NCBI GenBank assembly: GCA_017521875.1 | Contig: JAFXBH010000165.1 | Coordinates: 1-6,239 of the forward strand | Length of the DNA: 6,239 bases | Source of the DNA: Oscillospiraceae bacterium | GTDB taxonomy: Bacteria; Bacillota; Clostridia; Oscillospirales; Oscillospiraceae | Direction: 5' to 3' | Shown: piece after piece, positions 1 through 6,239 of the stretch | Layout of the letters: every line of letters starts with the position of its first letter | Position numbering within the stretch: the stretch's first letter is position 1 | Made by a program: the position numbers and the translations under genes | The notes under the pieces: generated by a model | Told to the model about the DNA's origin: nothing | Seen by the model: only the letters and a program-made list of their open reading frames with translations | Database searches by the model: none

Positions 1-379
1 GATCGGTGGTGCAGATGTACAGGGTGCCGGGGCCGGTAATGGTCAAACCGCCGGTGGGGGTGCACTCAAGACGAGCGCCACCGGAACCGGTGATCACATT
101 TTCGCCTTGCAGTGTGATACGAACTGCATAGTTATATTTGCCAGTATCGGAGTAATAAGCAAAGTTAAACAGACTGGTATTGCCAACACGGGAATAAACC
201 AAATTATTAAATACAACATCCATCACGCCATCCGCATAGGAGACCTTCATGTTGTAATCAGATTCATCACCCTGCTGGGCAAACAGGCCGTCAACAACCT
301 TAAAGTAGGTTGCTGCCTGGCCATCACTAACCCAAGCATACTGCTCATCAACATGGACACGGAGTGCAACTGCATTCGG
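1..379 (-). repeat. Module C of the tandem repeat, cut by the window edge (residues 1637-1762)
   Basis: This is the first 126 codons of a third module. It starts PNAVALRVHVDEQYAW and includes ATYFKVVDGLFAQQ, KVSYADGVMDVVFNNLV, KYNYAVRITLQGENVITG and GGLTITGPGTLYICTTD. Aligned without gaps 2430 bp from module A, 48 of the 60 bases at positions 1-60 match 2431-2490. At the protein level it is clearly closer to A than to B. Confidence 0.85.
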
Positions 380-3300
380 CTTAGTCTTTCTGGTGGCGTT
401 ACAACCTTCATTGTTACAGGTAGAGTCATTGTCGTCAGTCCATACGTGTTCCTTAGCCGGAATTGTTTCACCGCAGTCAGGACATACCACTGCAGTTGTG
501 CAATCGCCGTCATCTTTCATAGAATTGTGGCTGCAAGACTCTCTGGTAATATAGCAACCCATATTGTTACAAGTTGTGTCAGAACCGTCTGTCCATGCAT
601 GATTTGCCCGGGCAGCCACAACGGTTTCGCCACATTTGGGACATACTACAGCGGAAGTACAGTCATCGTCATCCATTGCAACATAGTGATTGCAGGATTC
701 ATTCACAGTAACCTTCAAGTAAGCATAGCCATCCCACGTTGTGCATGCCGTGTCAAACGGAGTGCCGGGGAGCAATTCACAGGCGTAGTAGGTCTTGCTG
801 GATTCTGCCTTGTAGAAGGAGGATACATTGCCCTTGAGTTCAGGGGCTTTGTTGGCGCATCTGCAACTTTCCAGGCTGCACAGTTCCACATTACTGCTGT
901 CGAAGACGATGGGGCCATCGGCTCGAATAGCGCCGCGATGGGTAGCGCTAACACTCCGAACATCCATAACGACATCAGCGCCATTGCGAATGTAAACGCC
1001 ATAGTCTTCAGAGCCGTCTTCAGCATCATAGGCGCTGCCAAAATTCACGCCATAACCATTCAAAGTAGATACTACTACAGTAGAATTATCCACAACGAAG
1101 TTGCCTTGCTGCATCAAAACTGCGCAAGAACCGGCTTCGTTATTGGTAATATTAACTGTTGTGTCCTGAATCACCAGGTCGCCGCCATTGCCATCGAAAA
1201 TCAATTCATTACCGGAACTGGTTATGCTCAAAGAACCTTCGCCGGTAATAATCATACCTGCTGTATTCTTCCAACCAATATAACTTCCGCCGATGCAGGT
1301 GATGGTGTTTTCACCAATCAAATGCAAGCGAATCGCATAGTTATAATTGGAATCCTCTGAGGCATAAGCAAAATCAAATATATTGATATCGCGGGTAGGT
1401 GTCAGAACTAGATTATTTAATGTAACATCCAAATAACCGTCGGCATAGGAGACCTTCATATTGTAAGCATCTGCTGTGCCGCCTGCCATAATATTGCCTC
1501 TGGAAGACTTGAGATAGATTGCCTCGCCGCCATCATAAACAGTTTTGTTCACAGCAAGGCTACTGTTGGATTGCAGACGGAACTGAACAGACTCGGGCCA
1601 TATTGCGGACGTTGTTCTTGTTGCATTACAGCCGTAATGATTACAGTCTGTATCCATGAAATCAGACCATGCGTGATCTGCCTCAGCGGCAACAACACTC
1701 TGGTCGCAATACCGACATTTTACTTCAGTAGTGCAGTCTCCATCATCCTGAACGGGAATGTGGTAAGTCTTTGCCTTTACTGCAATTTGATCGCAGTGTG
1801 CGCATTTTGCTGCAGTGGTGCAGTCTCCATCATCCGCAGGCGTATGGGCGCTATTGCCCTTTACCAACACCTTTCCGCAAGTTGCACAGATTGTGCCCAC
1901 TGTACAATCGCTGGTGTCGGAGACAGGCGTGTGGGTATGGGTAACTTTCAGGAAAGCGTAGCCTCCACCTGTTGCGCAACCATCACTGAAGGCTGTGCCG
2001 GCTGCCACATTGAAGGAAACATAGTTCTGGCCAGCCTGACTCTTGTACATAGCGGTAACATCACCCCTGATTGCAGGAGCCTTATTGGTAGCCATGCAAC
2101 CATAGGTGTTATTCAGTTCCACATTACTGTTTTCGAAAACGATGGGACCGGCAGTATGGATCAGGCCACGGTGATAGGAAATAGCATTCATCACGACATT
2201 GGAACCATTCTTAATGTAACAACCCTGATCTTCGGTGCCAATTCCATTGTATGTGCCAAAGGATACACAGGAACCGCCCTGGGCATTTACAGTCAATGTA
2301 GAATTATCAACGATCAGACTACCCTTTTCCATCAAAATGCCACAGTAATTCGTTCCGTTTTTCTGTTCGATGGTAACAGTGGTGTCCTGAATAGTCAGGT
2401 CGCCGGCAGCAACATTCATAACATAGAACTGATCACTGGTGCACATATACAGGGAGCCATCACCGGTAATAGTCAAACCACCGGTGGGTGCACACTCAAG
2501 ACGATAGCCACCGGAACCGATAACCTTATTTTCACCAATCAGAGTGATCCGGACTGCATAGTTATATTTGCCGGTATCCGAGGAGTAGCCAAAGTTGAAC
2601 ATAGAGTTATTAACACTACGGGTAATAACCATATCCTTACATACGACATCCATCACGCCATCGGCATAGGAGACCTTCAGGTTGTAGTCATCCTCAGAAC
2701 CTTCCTCTACAAAGGTATTGTCAACAACCTTAAAGTAGGTTGCATCTCCGCCATCTGTACACCAAGCGTACAGATCTTCGCCATGGATGCGGAGTGCAAC
2801 TGAATTAGGAGCAGCACCCTGATCCACCTCTGTAACCACATAAATGTCAGCATAACTGCCATTGGTTTCTACAAGGCCGGATACAGCACCGTCCATACCC
2901 GCACCCATTTTCACCGTTTGAAGCAAAGTGCCGTTATTATAGATCTTTGCAACCAGGTTTTCATTGGTAGTATTGATCCAAGACAGACGGTAGCCGGTGT
3001 CTTTCGCTCTGACAGATTCAGATGCGGATAGTTCAAAACCAGTCAATGCGTCGTACAGCATCAAATCGGTAGTAACACCGGTGGGATACATTTTAAAGTT
3101 GTCAATGTACACATTGGAGGAATTGGAACTGTTGCTAAATGTAATACTGCTGACAGGAATAGAAACGCTGGTCATAGCAACATTACTTACACTGCCCAGG
3201 AGCGTGCCGGAGGCATTATAAATAGAATAACTGCTGGTGAACTTTCCGGCTGTGCGGAAGTCCACTTCCCTCTTGATTGTGTAAGTGCTGCCAGCGGAAA

Positions 3301-5287
3301 TGGTAACACCGGACAGTTGGGCATAGGAACCATTATTATCATAATAGAACTTGCCGTTATAAATTCTTACACCCTTATCGCTGGTTCCGCATTTCAGTGC
3401 AACCAGTTCGCCGGAGGTTGTTGTGGGCGCAGTAACCGTTACCTCCCAAGCCTGCTGCAAAGCATAATGATCTCCGGCGGTAATATTTGCAGGGGCATTT
3501 ACCACATTGGCAGAGTCGCCTGCAGGAAGCAGCAAAGCATTGCTACCGTTATAGGACTGCACAGTCACGCCGGAATTGGGGGAAGACCATGCGCTTACAG
3601 CGCCACCGTTTACCGAAGCACCCACAGCATAATTTTCAAACTTATCCTGATAAGAGGGGTACTTGGCATAGCGGTCTTCGCAACCGGAAACAATGGGCAT
3701 CACATCAGCAGGTGTCTGAACCCAGTAACCGCAGGTGCCAACCTGAGAAATCTCAGAATCCTCAATGATCGTACCTTGGGGGAATGTAATGGTCTGACCG
3801 TCAATATAGAAAGTGGGATCGCTGTCCTTGATCTTAAAGGCTTCCAAGGTGGTGCCGGTAGAAGTATCCGGCGTGATACGCCAAAGATTCTTTCCGCCGG
3901 TGTACATACCGGAGAGCATAAACCGCTCATTCCAACTATAAGGAACAGAAATCGGCTTACGATCCGCAGTACCAGCCACTCTGGTCATCTCGGCCATTAA
4001 CTCATCCACAACCCGAATATTATAATGATAGTCGCTGACATTGGGATCGGGATTATCTCTGCCGAAATCCACAACTTCCGAGGGAACAATATAGCCCAGT
4101 AATTGCTTGGGATCCATCAAGGCTATATGGTAAATGTTTTCTGAATAATAAGGTGTATTAGAAAACGATCCAGTAAGTGTAGGCCGGTAGTTAAAGAATG
4201 CTATGTGAGCAGCAATCCAATGATTGGGATCTGCCTCATACATATTCCTCAATTGGTATACAGGCCATCTTGCCATATTGAAAGGTGTTGCTATGTATTG
4301 CGCCTGATTATAGCCATCGGGGGTCTCAAAACCGCCAGCGTAATTATCCTGGGGATTGTATGCATAACTCTGACGGTTGGAAACATTACCTACCTTTGTA
4401 GTGTGATGCAGGACAGGAACCATATGTCCTGTGTATGACTTTTGCCAGGTATAAGAGTCACCTCTGGCGTAATCGGTCATATAAGCATCCGGATAATACT
4501 TCATAAGGGGCTCAAAAATACTTCTAGTTAAGCAATCCGTAACAAGTTTATTACCCAGTTCGCTCCAAATTTCTTTTTCCTTTGCATAACTACCGCCGGA
4601 ATTGGGATAAATAGACCACAGTTCGGATTTTTCTGTAGTTTGCTGGCTTGTAGGCCAGAAGTTAAACCCACGCTCTTCCAGGAAGGGGCGAATTAAAGTG
4701 GTATACTGGGGATGATTCACCATATCCCGATAGATATTTGTGTTGACGCCATTCCAATAATACCGGCTGCAGAGTTCCCAATAATGGGCATCTTCATACT
4801 CCGTATCCAAAAGAATGCCGTCCAATTTGCCGCCGATCCGCTTATACTCTTTTAAAAACGCTTCGGTCCACTCAAGAATTGCCTTTTCGGCCACATGGAA
4901 ATACATGACGGATTCGTCCATATTATTCATTGCTCTAACGGAATACACTGCGTAAAAATAACGGGTTCCCTCGGGACGGTTATCAAATTCGGTCTTTAAT
5001 ATTCCCGCCATGCGAGGAATATCACTTGTACCACCGTACCACACAGTTATAGACGACGCTCCAATATCGGAGGAGGAGGAATAGAAATGCGGGAACGAGT
5101 AAACATACTCTAATCCGTCCCTCACGGGATTACAGTTAATCATGTAGAACGGTTTTTCTGCAACCGCACCATTTGACCCTGTTGAGACATCTGTTGCTGT
5201 GTTTGTTGCAGCCTTTGCGATAGTCATCGCAGGAAGCAGGCTGATGACACAACAAAGAGCCATAATGAATGCCAATACTCTTTTCAT
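1..5287 (-). CDS. Giant secreted modular protein, glycosidase-like N-terminus plus tandem beta-helix/Cys-knuckle modules (C-terminus beyond window)
   Basis: The frame stays open for 1762 codons to the left edge, so the C-terminus is missing. The start is fixed by a TGA in frame at 5297-5299, a GAGG seven bases before the ATG, and an immediate signal peptide: MKR, a hydrophobic core (residues 4-23) and an AKA|A cleavage site after residue 26, with no lipobox. Residues 44-443 look like a TIM-barrel glycosidase, with a strand ending in D156-G-I-L-L-D161-T-E163. Residues 446-543 are beta-rich and contain Cys519 in GTCGYWVQTP. Residues 545-735 resemble a concanavalin-like sandwich ending VYIDNFKMYP. 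Residues 736-822 resemble fibronectin III (GYRLSW, then a GL...SYADIYVVTEVD end). From residue 827, modules of about 405 residues repeat (A, B, partial C). I do not recognise the exact family. The expected role is extracellular glycan binding, perhaps with hydrolysis; coding status is near certain, function is inferred. Any wall anchor would lie outside the window. Confidence 0.93.
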   Translation of the reverse strand, partial: MKRVLAFIMALCCVISLLPAMTIAKAATNTATDVSTGSNGAVAEKPFYMINCNPVRDGLEYVYSFPHFYSSSSDIGASSITVWYGGTSDIPRMAGILKTEFDNRPEGTRYFYAVYSVRAMNNMDESVMYFHVAEKAILEWTEAFLKEYKRIGGKLDGILLDTEYEDAHYWELCSRYYWNGVNTNIYRDMVNHPQYTTLIRPFLEERGFNFWPTSQQTTEKSELWSIYPNSGGSYAKEKEIWSELGNKLVTDCLTRSIFEPLMKYYPDAYMTDYARGDSYTWQKSYTGHMVPVLHHTTKVGNVSNRQSYAYNPQDNYAGGFETPDGYNQAQYIATPFNMARWPVYQLRNMYEADPNHWIAAHIAFFNYRPTLTGSFSNTPYYSENIYHIALMDPKQLLGYIVPSEVVDFGRDNPDPNVSDYHYNIRVVDELMAEMTRVAGTADRKPISVPYSWNERFMLSGMYTGGKNLWRITPDTSTGTTLEAFKIKDSDPTFYIDGQTITFPQGTIIEDSEISQVGTCGYWVQTPADVMPIVSGCEDRYAKYPSYQDKFENYAVGASVNGGAVSAWSSPNSGVTVQSYNGSNALLLPAGDSANVVNAPANITAGDHYALQQAWEVTVTAPTTTSGELVALKCGTSDKGVRIYNGKFYYDNNGSYAQLSGVTISAGSTYTIKREVDFRTAGKFTSSYSIYNASGTLLGSVSNVAMTSVSIPVSSITFSNSSNSSNVYIDNFKMYPTGVTTDLMLYDALTGFELSASESVRAKDTGYRLSWINTTNENLVAKIYNNGTLLQTVKMGAGMDGAVSGLVETNGSYADIYVVTEVDQGAAPNSVALRIHGEDLYAWCTDGGDATYFKVVDNTFVEEGSEDDYNLKVSYADGVMDVVCKDMVITRSVNNSMFNFGYSSDTGKYNYAVRITLIGENKVIGSGGYRLECAPTGGLTITGDGSLYMCTSDQFYVMNVAAGDLTIQDTTVTIEQKNGTNYCGILMEKGSLIVDNSTLTVNAQGGSCVSFGTYNGIGTEDQGCYIKNGSNVVMNAISYHRGLIHTAGPIVFENSNVELNNTYGCMATNKAPAIRGDVTAMYKSQAGQNYVSFNVAAGTAFSDGCATGGGYAFLKVTHTHTPVSDTSDCTVGTICATCGKVLVKGNSAHTPADDGDCTTAAKCAHCDQIAVKAKTYHIPVQDDGDCTTEVKCRYCDQSVVAAEADHAWSDFMDTDCNHYGCNATRTTSAIWPESVQFRLQSNSSLAVNKTVYDGGEAIYLKSSRGNIMAGGTADAYNMKVSYADGYLDVTLNNLVLTPTRDINIFDFAYASEDSNYNYAIRLHLIGENTITCIGGSYIGWKNTAGMIITGEGSLSITSSGNELIFDGNGGDLVIQDTTVNITNNEAGSCAVLMQQGNFVVDNSTVVVSTLNGYGVNFGSAYDAEDGSEDYGVYIRNGADVVMDVRSVSATHRGAIRADGPIVFDSSNVELCSLESCRCANKAPELKGNVSSFYKAESSKTYYACELLPGTPFDTACTTWDGYAYLKVTVNESCNHYVAMDDDDCTSAVVCPKCGETVVAARANHAWTDGSDTTCNNMGCYITRESCSHNSMKDDGDCTTAVVCPDCGETIPAKEHVWTDDNDSTCNNEGCNATRKTKPNAVALRVHVDEQYAWVSDGQAATYFKVVDGLFAQQGDESDYNMKVSYADGVMDVVFNNLVYSRVGNTSLFNFAYYSDTGKYNYAVRITLQGENVITGSGGARLECTPTGGLTITGPGTLYICTTD
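380..694 (-). repeat. Cys/His knuckle array at the end of module B
   Basis: Here two unit types alternate: a long unit with C-x5-C-x2-C (DCTSAVVCPKCGE, then DCTTAVVCPDCGE) and a short unit with C-x4-C (TTCNNMGCYITR, then STCNNEGCNATR). The order is long-short-long-short, whereas module A has long-long-long-short. Each unit opens with His plus an acidic stretch. The array separates the beta-helix of B from that of C, so it probably acts as a linker or a separate binding unit. Confidence 0.75.
380..1597 (-). repeat. Module B of the 405-residue tandem repeat (residues 1231-1636)
   Basis: Module B has 406 codons and the same order of landmarks as module A: MKVSYADGYLDVTLNNLVL, NYNYAIRLHLIGENTIT, GMIITGEGSLSIT, GGDLVIQDTTVNIT, GNFVVDNSTVVVS, HRGAIRADGPIVFDSSNVEL and ANKAPELKGNVSSFYKA, then a Cys/His array. 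Its opening (PESVQFRLQSNSSLAVNKTV) differs from the PN.VALR.H opening shared by A and C, and the DNA is more diverged with small length differences (A to B offset 1221 bp at the GCATAGTTATA block, B to C 1209 bp). Confidence 0.85.
1598..2809 (-). repeat. Module A of the 405-residue tandem repeat (residues 827-1230)
   Basis: Module A has 404 codons. It begins PNSVALRIHGEDLYAW and runs through KVSYADGVMDVV, KYNYAVRITLIGEN, GGLTITGDGSLYM, AAGDLTIQDTTVTIEQ and GSLIVDNSTLTV. These short Gly/Asn-bounded strands suggest a right-handed beta-helix and resemble the Cthe_2159-type carbohydrate-binding family (resemblance only). The helix part ends near GGGYAFLKVTH and is followed by a Cys/His knuckle array. 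DNA in this module matches module C at a constant offset of 2430 bp. Confidence 0.85.
1610..1939 (-). repeat. Cys/His knuckle array at the end of module A
   Basis: Three near-identical units of 28-29 residues follow one another, each of the form H-x-P, an acidic run, D-C-T, then C-x5-C-x2-C (DCTVGTICATCGK, DCTTAAKCAHCDQ, DCTTEVKCRYCDQ). A fourth, shorter unit follows (HAWSDFMDTDCNHYGCNATR, C-x4-C). An exact 18-base direct repeat (GTGCAGTCTCCATCATCC on the plus strand) at 1731-1748 and 1818-1835, 87 bp apart, shows recent unit duplication. Cys spacing suggests metal knuckles or disulfide-clamped loops. Such H...DCT....C..C units are frequent in clostridial surface proteins, with no established function that I can name. 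Confidence 0.75.
2822..3084 (-). other. Fibronectin type III-like domain (about residues 736-822)
   Basis: The segment contains GYRLSWINTTNENLVAKIYN, then NGTLLQTVKMG, then GAVSGLVETNGSYADIYVVT and a closing EVD. The W in the second strand, the loop-strand pattern and the 'L..nt.Y...V..vD' ending match the usual layout of bacterial fibronectin III domains in secreted carbohydrate-active proteins. These normally act as spacers between catalytic and binding modules, which fits its place between the sandwich domain and the repeat array. Confidence 0.5.
3085..3655 (-). other. Concanavalin-like beta-sandwich domain (about residues 545-735)
   Basis: The domain opens with DKFENYAVGASVNGGAV and closes with SNVYIDNFKMYPTG. 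An opening 'FE.Y.vG' and a closing 'yIDNfk' are familiar edges of LamG or carbohydrate-binding sandwich domains attached to secreted glycosidases. In between are alternating hydrophobic beta strands rich in Thr, Ser and Gly, including EWYD-free stretches such as SGELVALKCGTSDKGVRIYN and YTIKREVDFRTAGKFTSSYS. No catalytic residues are evident, so a ligand-binding or spacer role is inferred. Confidence 0.45.
3961..5158 (-). other. Putative TIM-barrel glycosidase-like domain (residues 44-443)
   Basis: This region starts at EKPFYMIN just after the mature N-terminus. It is rich in aromatic residues (many Trp, Tyr and Phe) and alternates short hydrophobic strands with amphipathic helices such as AEKAILEWTEAFLKEYKRIG, which leads into the strand GGKLDGILLDTEYE. 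A strand ending in D-x-E after a helix is typical of the fourth strand of many (beta/alpha)8 glycosidases. DGILLDTEY also resembles the GH18 signature DGxDxDxE, with Leu159 in place of the second Asp. The carboxylates D156, D161, E163 and E165 are candidates for catalysis. Family assignment cannot be made by eye; an inactive binding domain or an unnamed family is equally possible. Confidence 0.45.
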
Positions 5288-5294
5288 AACCGGA

Positions 5295-5298
5295 CCTC
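5295..5298 (-). promoter_or_regulatory. Ribosome binding site of the giant secreted protein
   Basis: GAGG lies on the minus strand seven bases before the ATG at 5287. Together with the in-frame TGA that overlaps it (5297-5299), it fixes the start codon. Confidence 0.85.
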
Positions 5299-5316
5299 AA
5301 TTCGTTGTTATTTTTG

Positions 5317-5330
5317 CTAAATTTATTTAG
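5317..5330 (-). promoter_or_regulatory. Small A/T palindrome in the leader, possible operator
   Basis: CTAAAT-TT-ATTTAG is a perfect 6-bp inverted repeat with a 2-base centre, just downstream of the expected transcription start. It is too A/T-rich to form a stable RNA hairpin, so a repressor site is the likelier reading. In A/T-rich leader DNA it may also be chance. Confidence 0.2.
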
Positions 5331-5342
5331 ACTTACTCTCAA

Positions 5343-5371
5343 TTTATACCACAATTTGCAAGATAAATCAA
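5343..5371 (-). promoter_or_regulatory. Likely sigma-70/SigA-type promoter for the giant gene
   Basis: On the minus strand TTGATT (5366-5371, four of six bases of TTGACA) is followed by exactly 17 bases and TATAAA (5343-5348, five of six bases of TATAAT). TGG directly before the -10 box supplies an extended -10 TG. Transcription would begin near 5336 and leave a leader of about 50 bases. Confidence 0.7.
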
Positions 5372-5393
5372 GGCATAAACTAAATATTTCCTC

Positions 5394-5428
5394 AAAAAAA
5401 CTGCGGCCCACCTTTCGGTGGGCCGCAG
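5394..5428 (-). terminator. Intrinsic terminator of the upstream gene
   Basis: A perfect 12-bp GC-rich inverted repeat (CTGCGGCCCACC at 5401-5412, GGTGGGCCGCAG at 5417-5428) closes on a GAAA loop in the minus-strand RNA and is followed directly by seven T (5394-5400). It begins 28 bases after the stop codon at 5457. No T run follows on the plus strand, so it works in the minus direction only. Confidence 0.95.
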
Positions 5429-5456
5429 CCGTTAATTTGAGTTATGCACAGAGCAA

Positions 5457-6239
5457 TTATGCATTGAACAGTTTGTAGCCGTTAGGAATATTTACGTTCT
5501 TGTTAAATACTGTACCAACAAAATCAACAGTACCAGCATTGTAGACAGTATAAGCAGTATCGCCCTTGTTCAGTGCGGCACCGTTCAACTTCATGTTAGA
5601 AGTGTGCAAAATACCTTCGTTGTAAATCAAGGTATCAAACTCTGTCTCGGCAGCACCATTGATCTGCAATCTACCCATAGCACCGGTGCTCTTCAGAGTC
5701 ACTTCAACGCCACTAGCAATCTTCATAGCATAGGAAGTACCGGAAACAGGAGGCTTGACAGACCAAATGTAGCCTGCGAAGTCAATGGTAATATCCTTCT
5801 TGATCTCAATACCTGCATCGGTGATGCTCTTCAGCAAGGTAATAGTGTCACCATTACCTGCTGCTTCGTAAGCCTCGGCCATAGTGTCGAAGTACTTGTC
5901 GCCGATCTTAGCAACAGCATTTCTGATGTCGAGCGTCAGAACGCCGTTGTCGAAGTAGTAACCAGCAGGTGCTGCAATGTAGCCATCATCAACCAGAGTT
6001 ACAGTACCGGAAGTGTAGACCATGGGACGAGTAATCTTATTCTTAAGGATCAGATTACCACCGGTAACTTCTACCTTGCCGTAAATCTTTACAGAGGACT
6101 CGACAGTAACGGTGGGAGCATCGTAAGTCTTAAACTTGCAAGCATCAAATGCATAAGCATATGCACCTTCGTCATTTGCAGTGATAGTAGTGTTGCCCTT
6201 AAGTACAACATTACCGGAGTTGATGGACAGAGTGTAAGA
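5457..6239 (-). CDS. C-terminal part of a beta-helical surface/secreted protein (start beyond right edge)
   Basis: The frame is open from the right edge (SYTLSINSGNVV...) to TAA at 5457-5459, giving 260 visible codons. The Met at 6023 is internal, because the upstream codons in the same frame (KIYGKVEVTGGNLILKNK) continue the same beta-strand pattern. A block reads AKIGDKYFDTMAEAYEAAGN followed by DTITLLKSITDAG, the 'f.t..eA..aa..GDtItLLk' motif that introduces pectin-lyase-like beta-helix turns in many clostridial surface proteins. The following segments (IEIKKDITIDFAG, VEVTLKSTG, GRLQINGAA, GILHTSNMKLNG, GTVDFVGTVF) fit successive helix turns. The end, NIPNGYKLFNA, has no LPxTG motif, hydrophobic tail or SLH repeat, so any anchor must lie N-terminally. 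It shares a style, not an obvious alignment, with the downstream protein. The specific role is unknown. Confidence 0.88.
   Translation of the reverse strand, partial: SYTLSINSGNVVLKGNTTITANDEGAYAYAFDACKFKTYDAPTVTVESSVKIYGKVEVTGGNLILKNKITRPMVYTSGTVTLVDDGYIAAPAGYYFDNGVLTLDIRNAVAKIGDKYFDTMAEAYEAAGNGDTITLLKSITDAGIEIKKDITIDFAGYIWSVKPPVSGTSYAMKIASGVEVTLKSTGAMGRLQINGAAETEFDTLIYNEGILHTSNMKLNGAALNKGDTAYTVYNAGTVDFVGTVFNKNVNIPNGYKLFNA

Noticed and set aside
107..1360. Plus-strand open frame of 417 codons
   Set aside because: It is antisense to modules B and C of the minus-strand gene, has no ribosome binding site, and its odd Cys/Ile/His-rich product mirrors the sense repeats. The similar frame at 1571-2803 exists only because the underlying module is repeated.
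1571..2803. Plus-strand open frame of 410 codons
   Set aside because: It is antisense to module A. The sense frame has a signal peptide, recognisable domains and an uninterrupted 1762 codons, so this frame is a shadow.
380..2809. Repeats as a CRISPR array or mobile element
   Set aside because: The repeats are long, diverged, in frame and coding, with lengths near 1.2 kb. There are no short identical repeats with unique spacers, no transposase and no flanking target duplications.
3317..4000. Plus-strand open frame of 227 codons
   Set aside because: It is antisense to the concanavalin-like and beta-rich part of the large gene. It has no ribosome binding site and no recognisable domain.
5136..5411. 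Minus-strand open frame of 91 codons across the intergenic region
   Set aside because: It starts inside the terminator hairpin and overlaps the true start of the large gene in another frame. Its product has no coherent pattern.
6021..6023. Met at 6023 as the start of the right-hand gene
   Set aside because: The same frame is open to the window edge with continuing beta-strand pattern, and no ribosome binding site precedes this Met.

Overview
The window is wholly given over to two tandem minus-strand genes for very large, secreted, repeat-rich surface proteins. The style points to a Gram-positive gut-type anaerobe of the Clostridia (Lachnospiraceae/Oscillospiraceae-like). The evidence is a Sec signal peptide, a GAGG ribosome binding site, an extended -10 promoter, a strong GC hairpin terminator, and repeat modules of the kind common in clostridial cell-surface proteins. 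Taxonomy is inferred; no marker gene is present.

Right part (5457-6239): the C-terminal 260 codons of a protein that starts beyond the right edge. It looks beta-helical and ends without a wall-sorting motif or membrane anchor. Its stop codon is followed at 28 nt by a 12-bp perfect hairpin with a GAAA loop and a run of seven T.

Middle (5288-5456): a compact 169-bp intergenic region holding that terminator, then a promoter (TTGATT, 17-bp spacer, TATAAA with TG extension), a small palindrome and a GAGG ribosome binding site. The two genes are therefore probably separate transcription units.

Left part (1-5287): one uninterrupted open frame of 1762 codons that runs off the left edge. It encodes, in order, a signal peptide, a glycosidase-like barrel region with a GH18-like DG..LDxE motif, a beta-rich linker, a concanavalin-like sandwich, a fibronectin III-like domain, and then about 405-residue modules in tandem. 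Each complete module is a beta-helix-like segment followed by a Cys/His knuckle array. Modules A and C are closer to each other than to B and sit exactly 2430 bp apart, which suggests an A-B-A-B higher-order duplication.

Together the proteins look like envelope or secreted factors that bind, and perhaps cleave, a glycan. No defence system, mobile element, RNA gene or CRISPR array is visible. Long plus-strand frames across the modules are antisense shadows. No gene-free stretch exceeds 300 bases.
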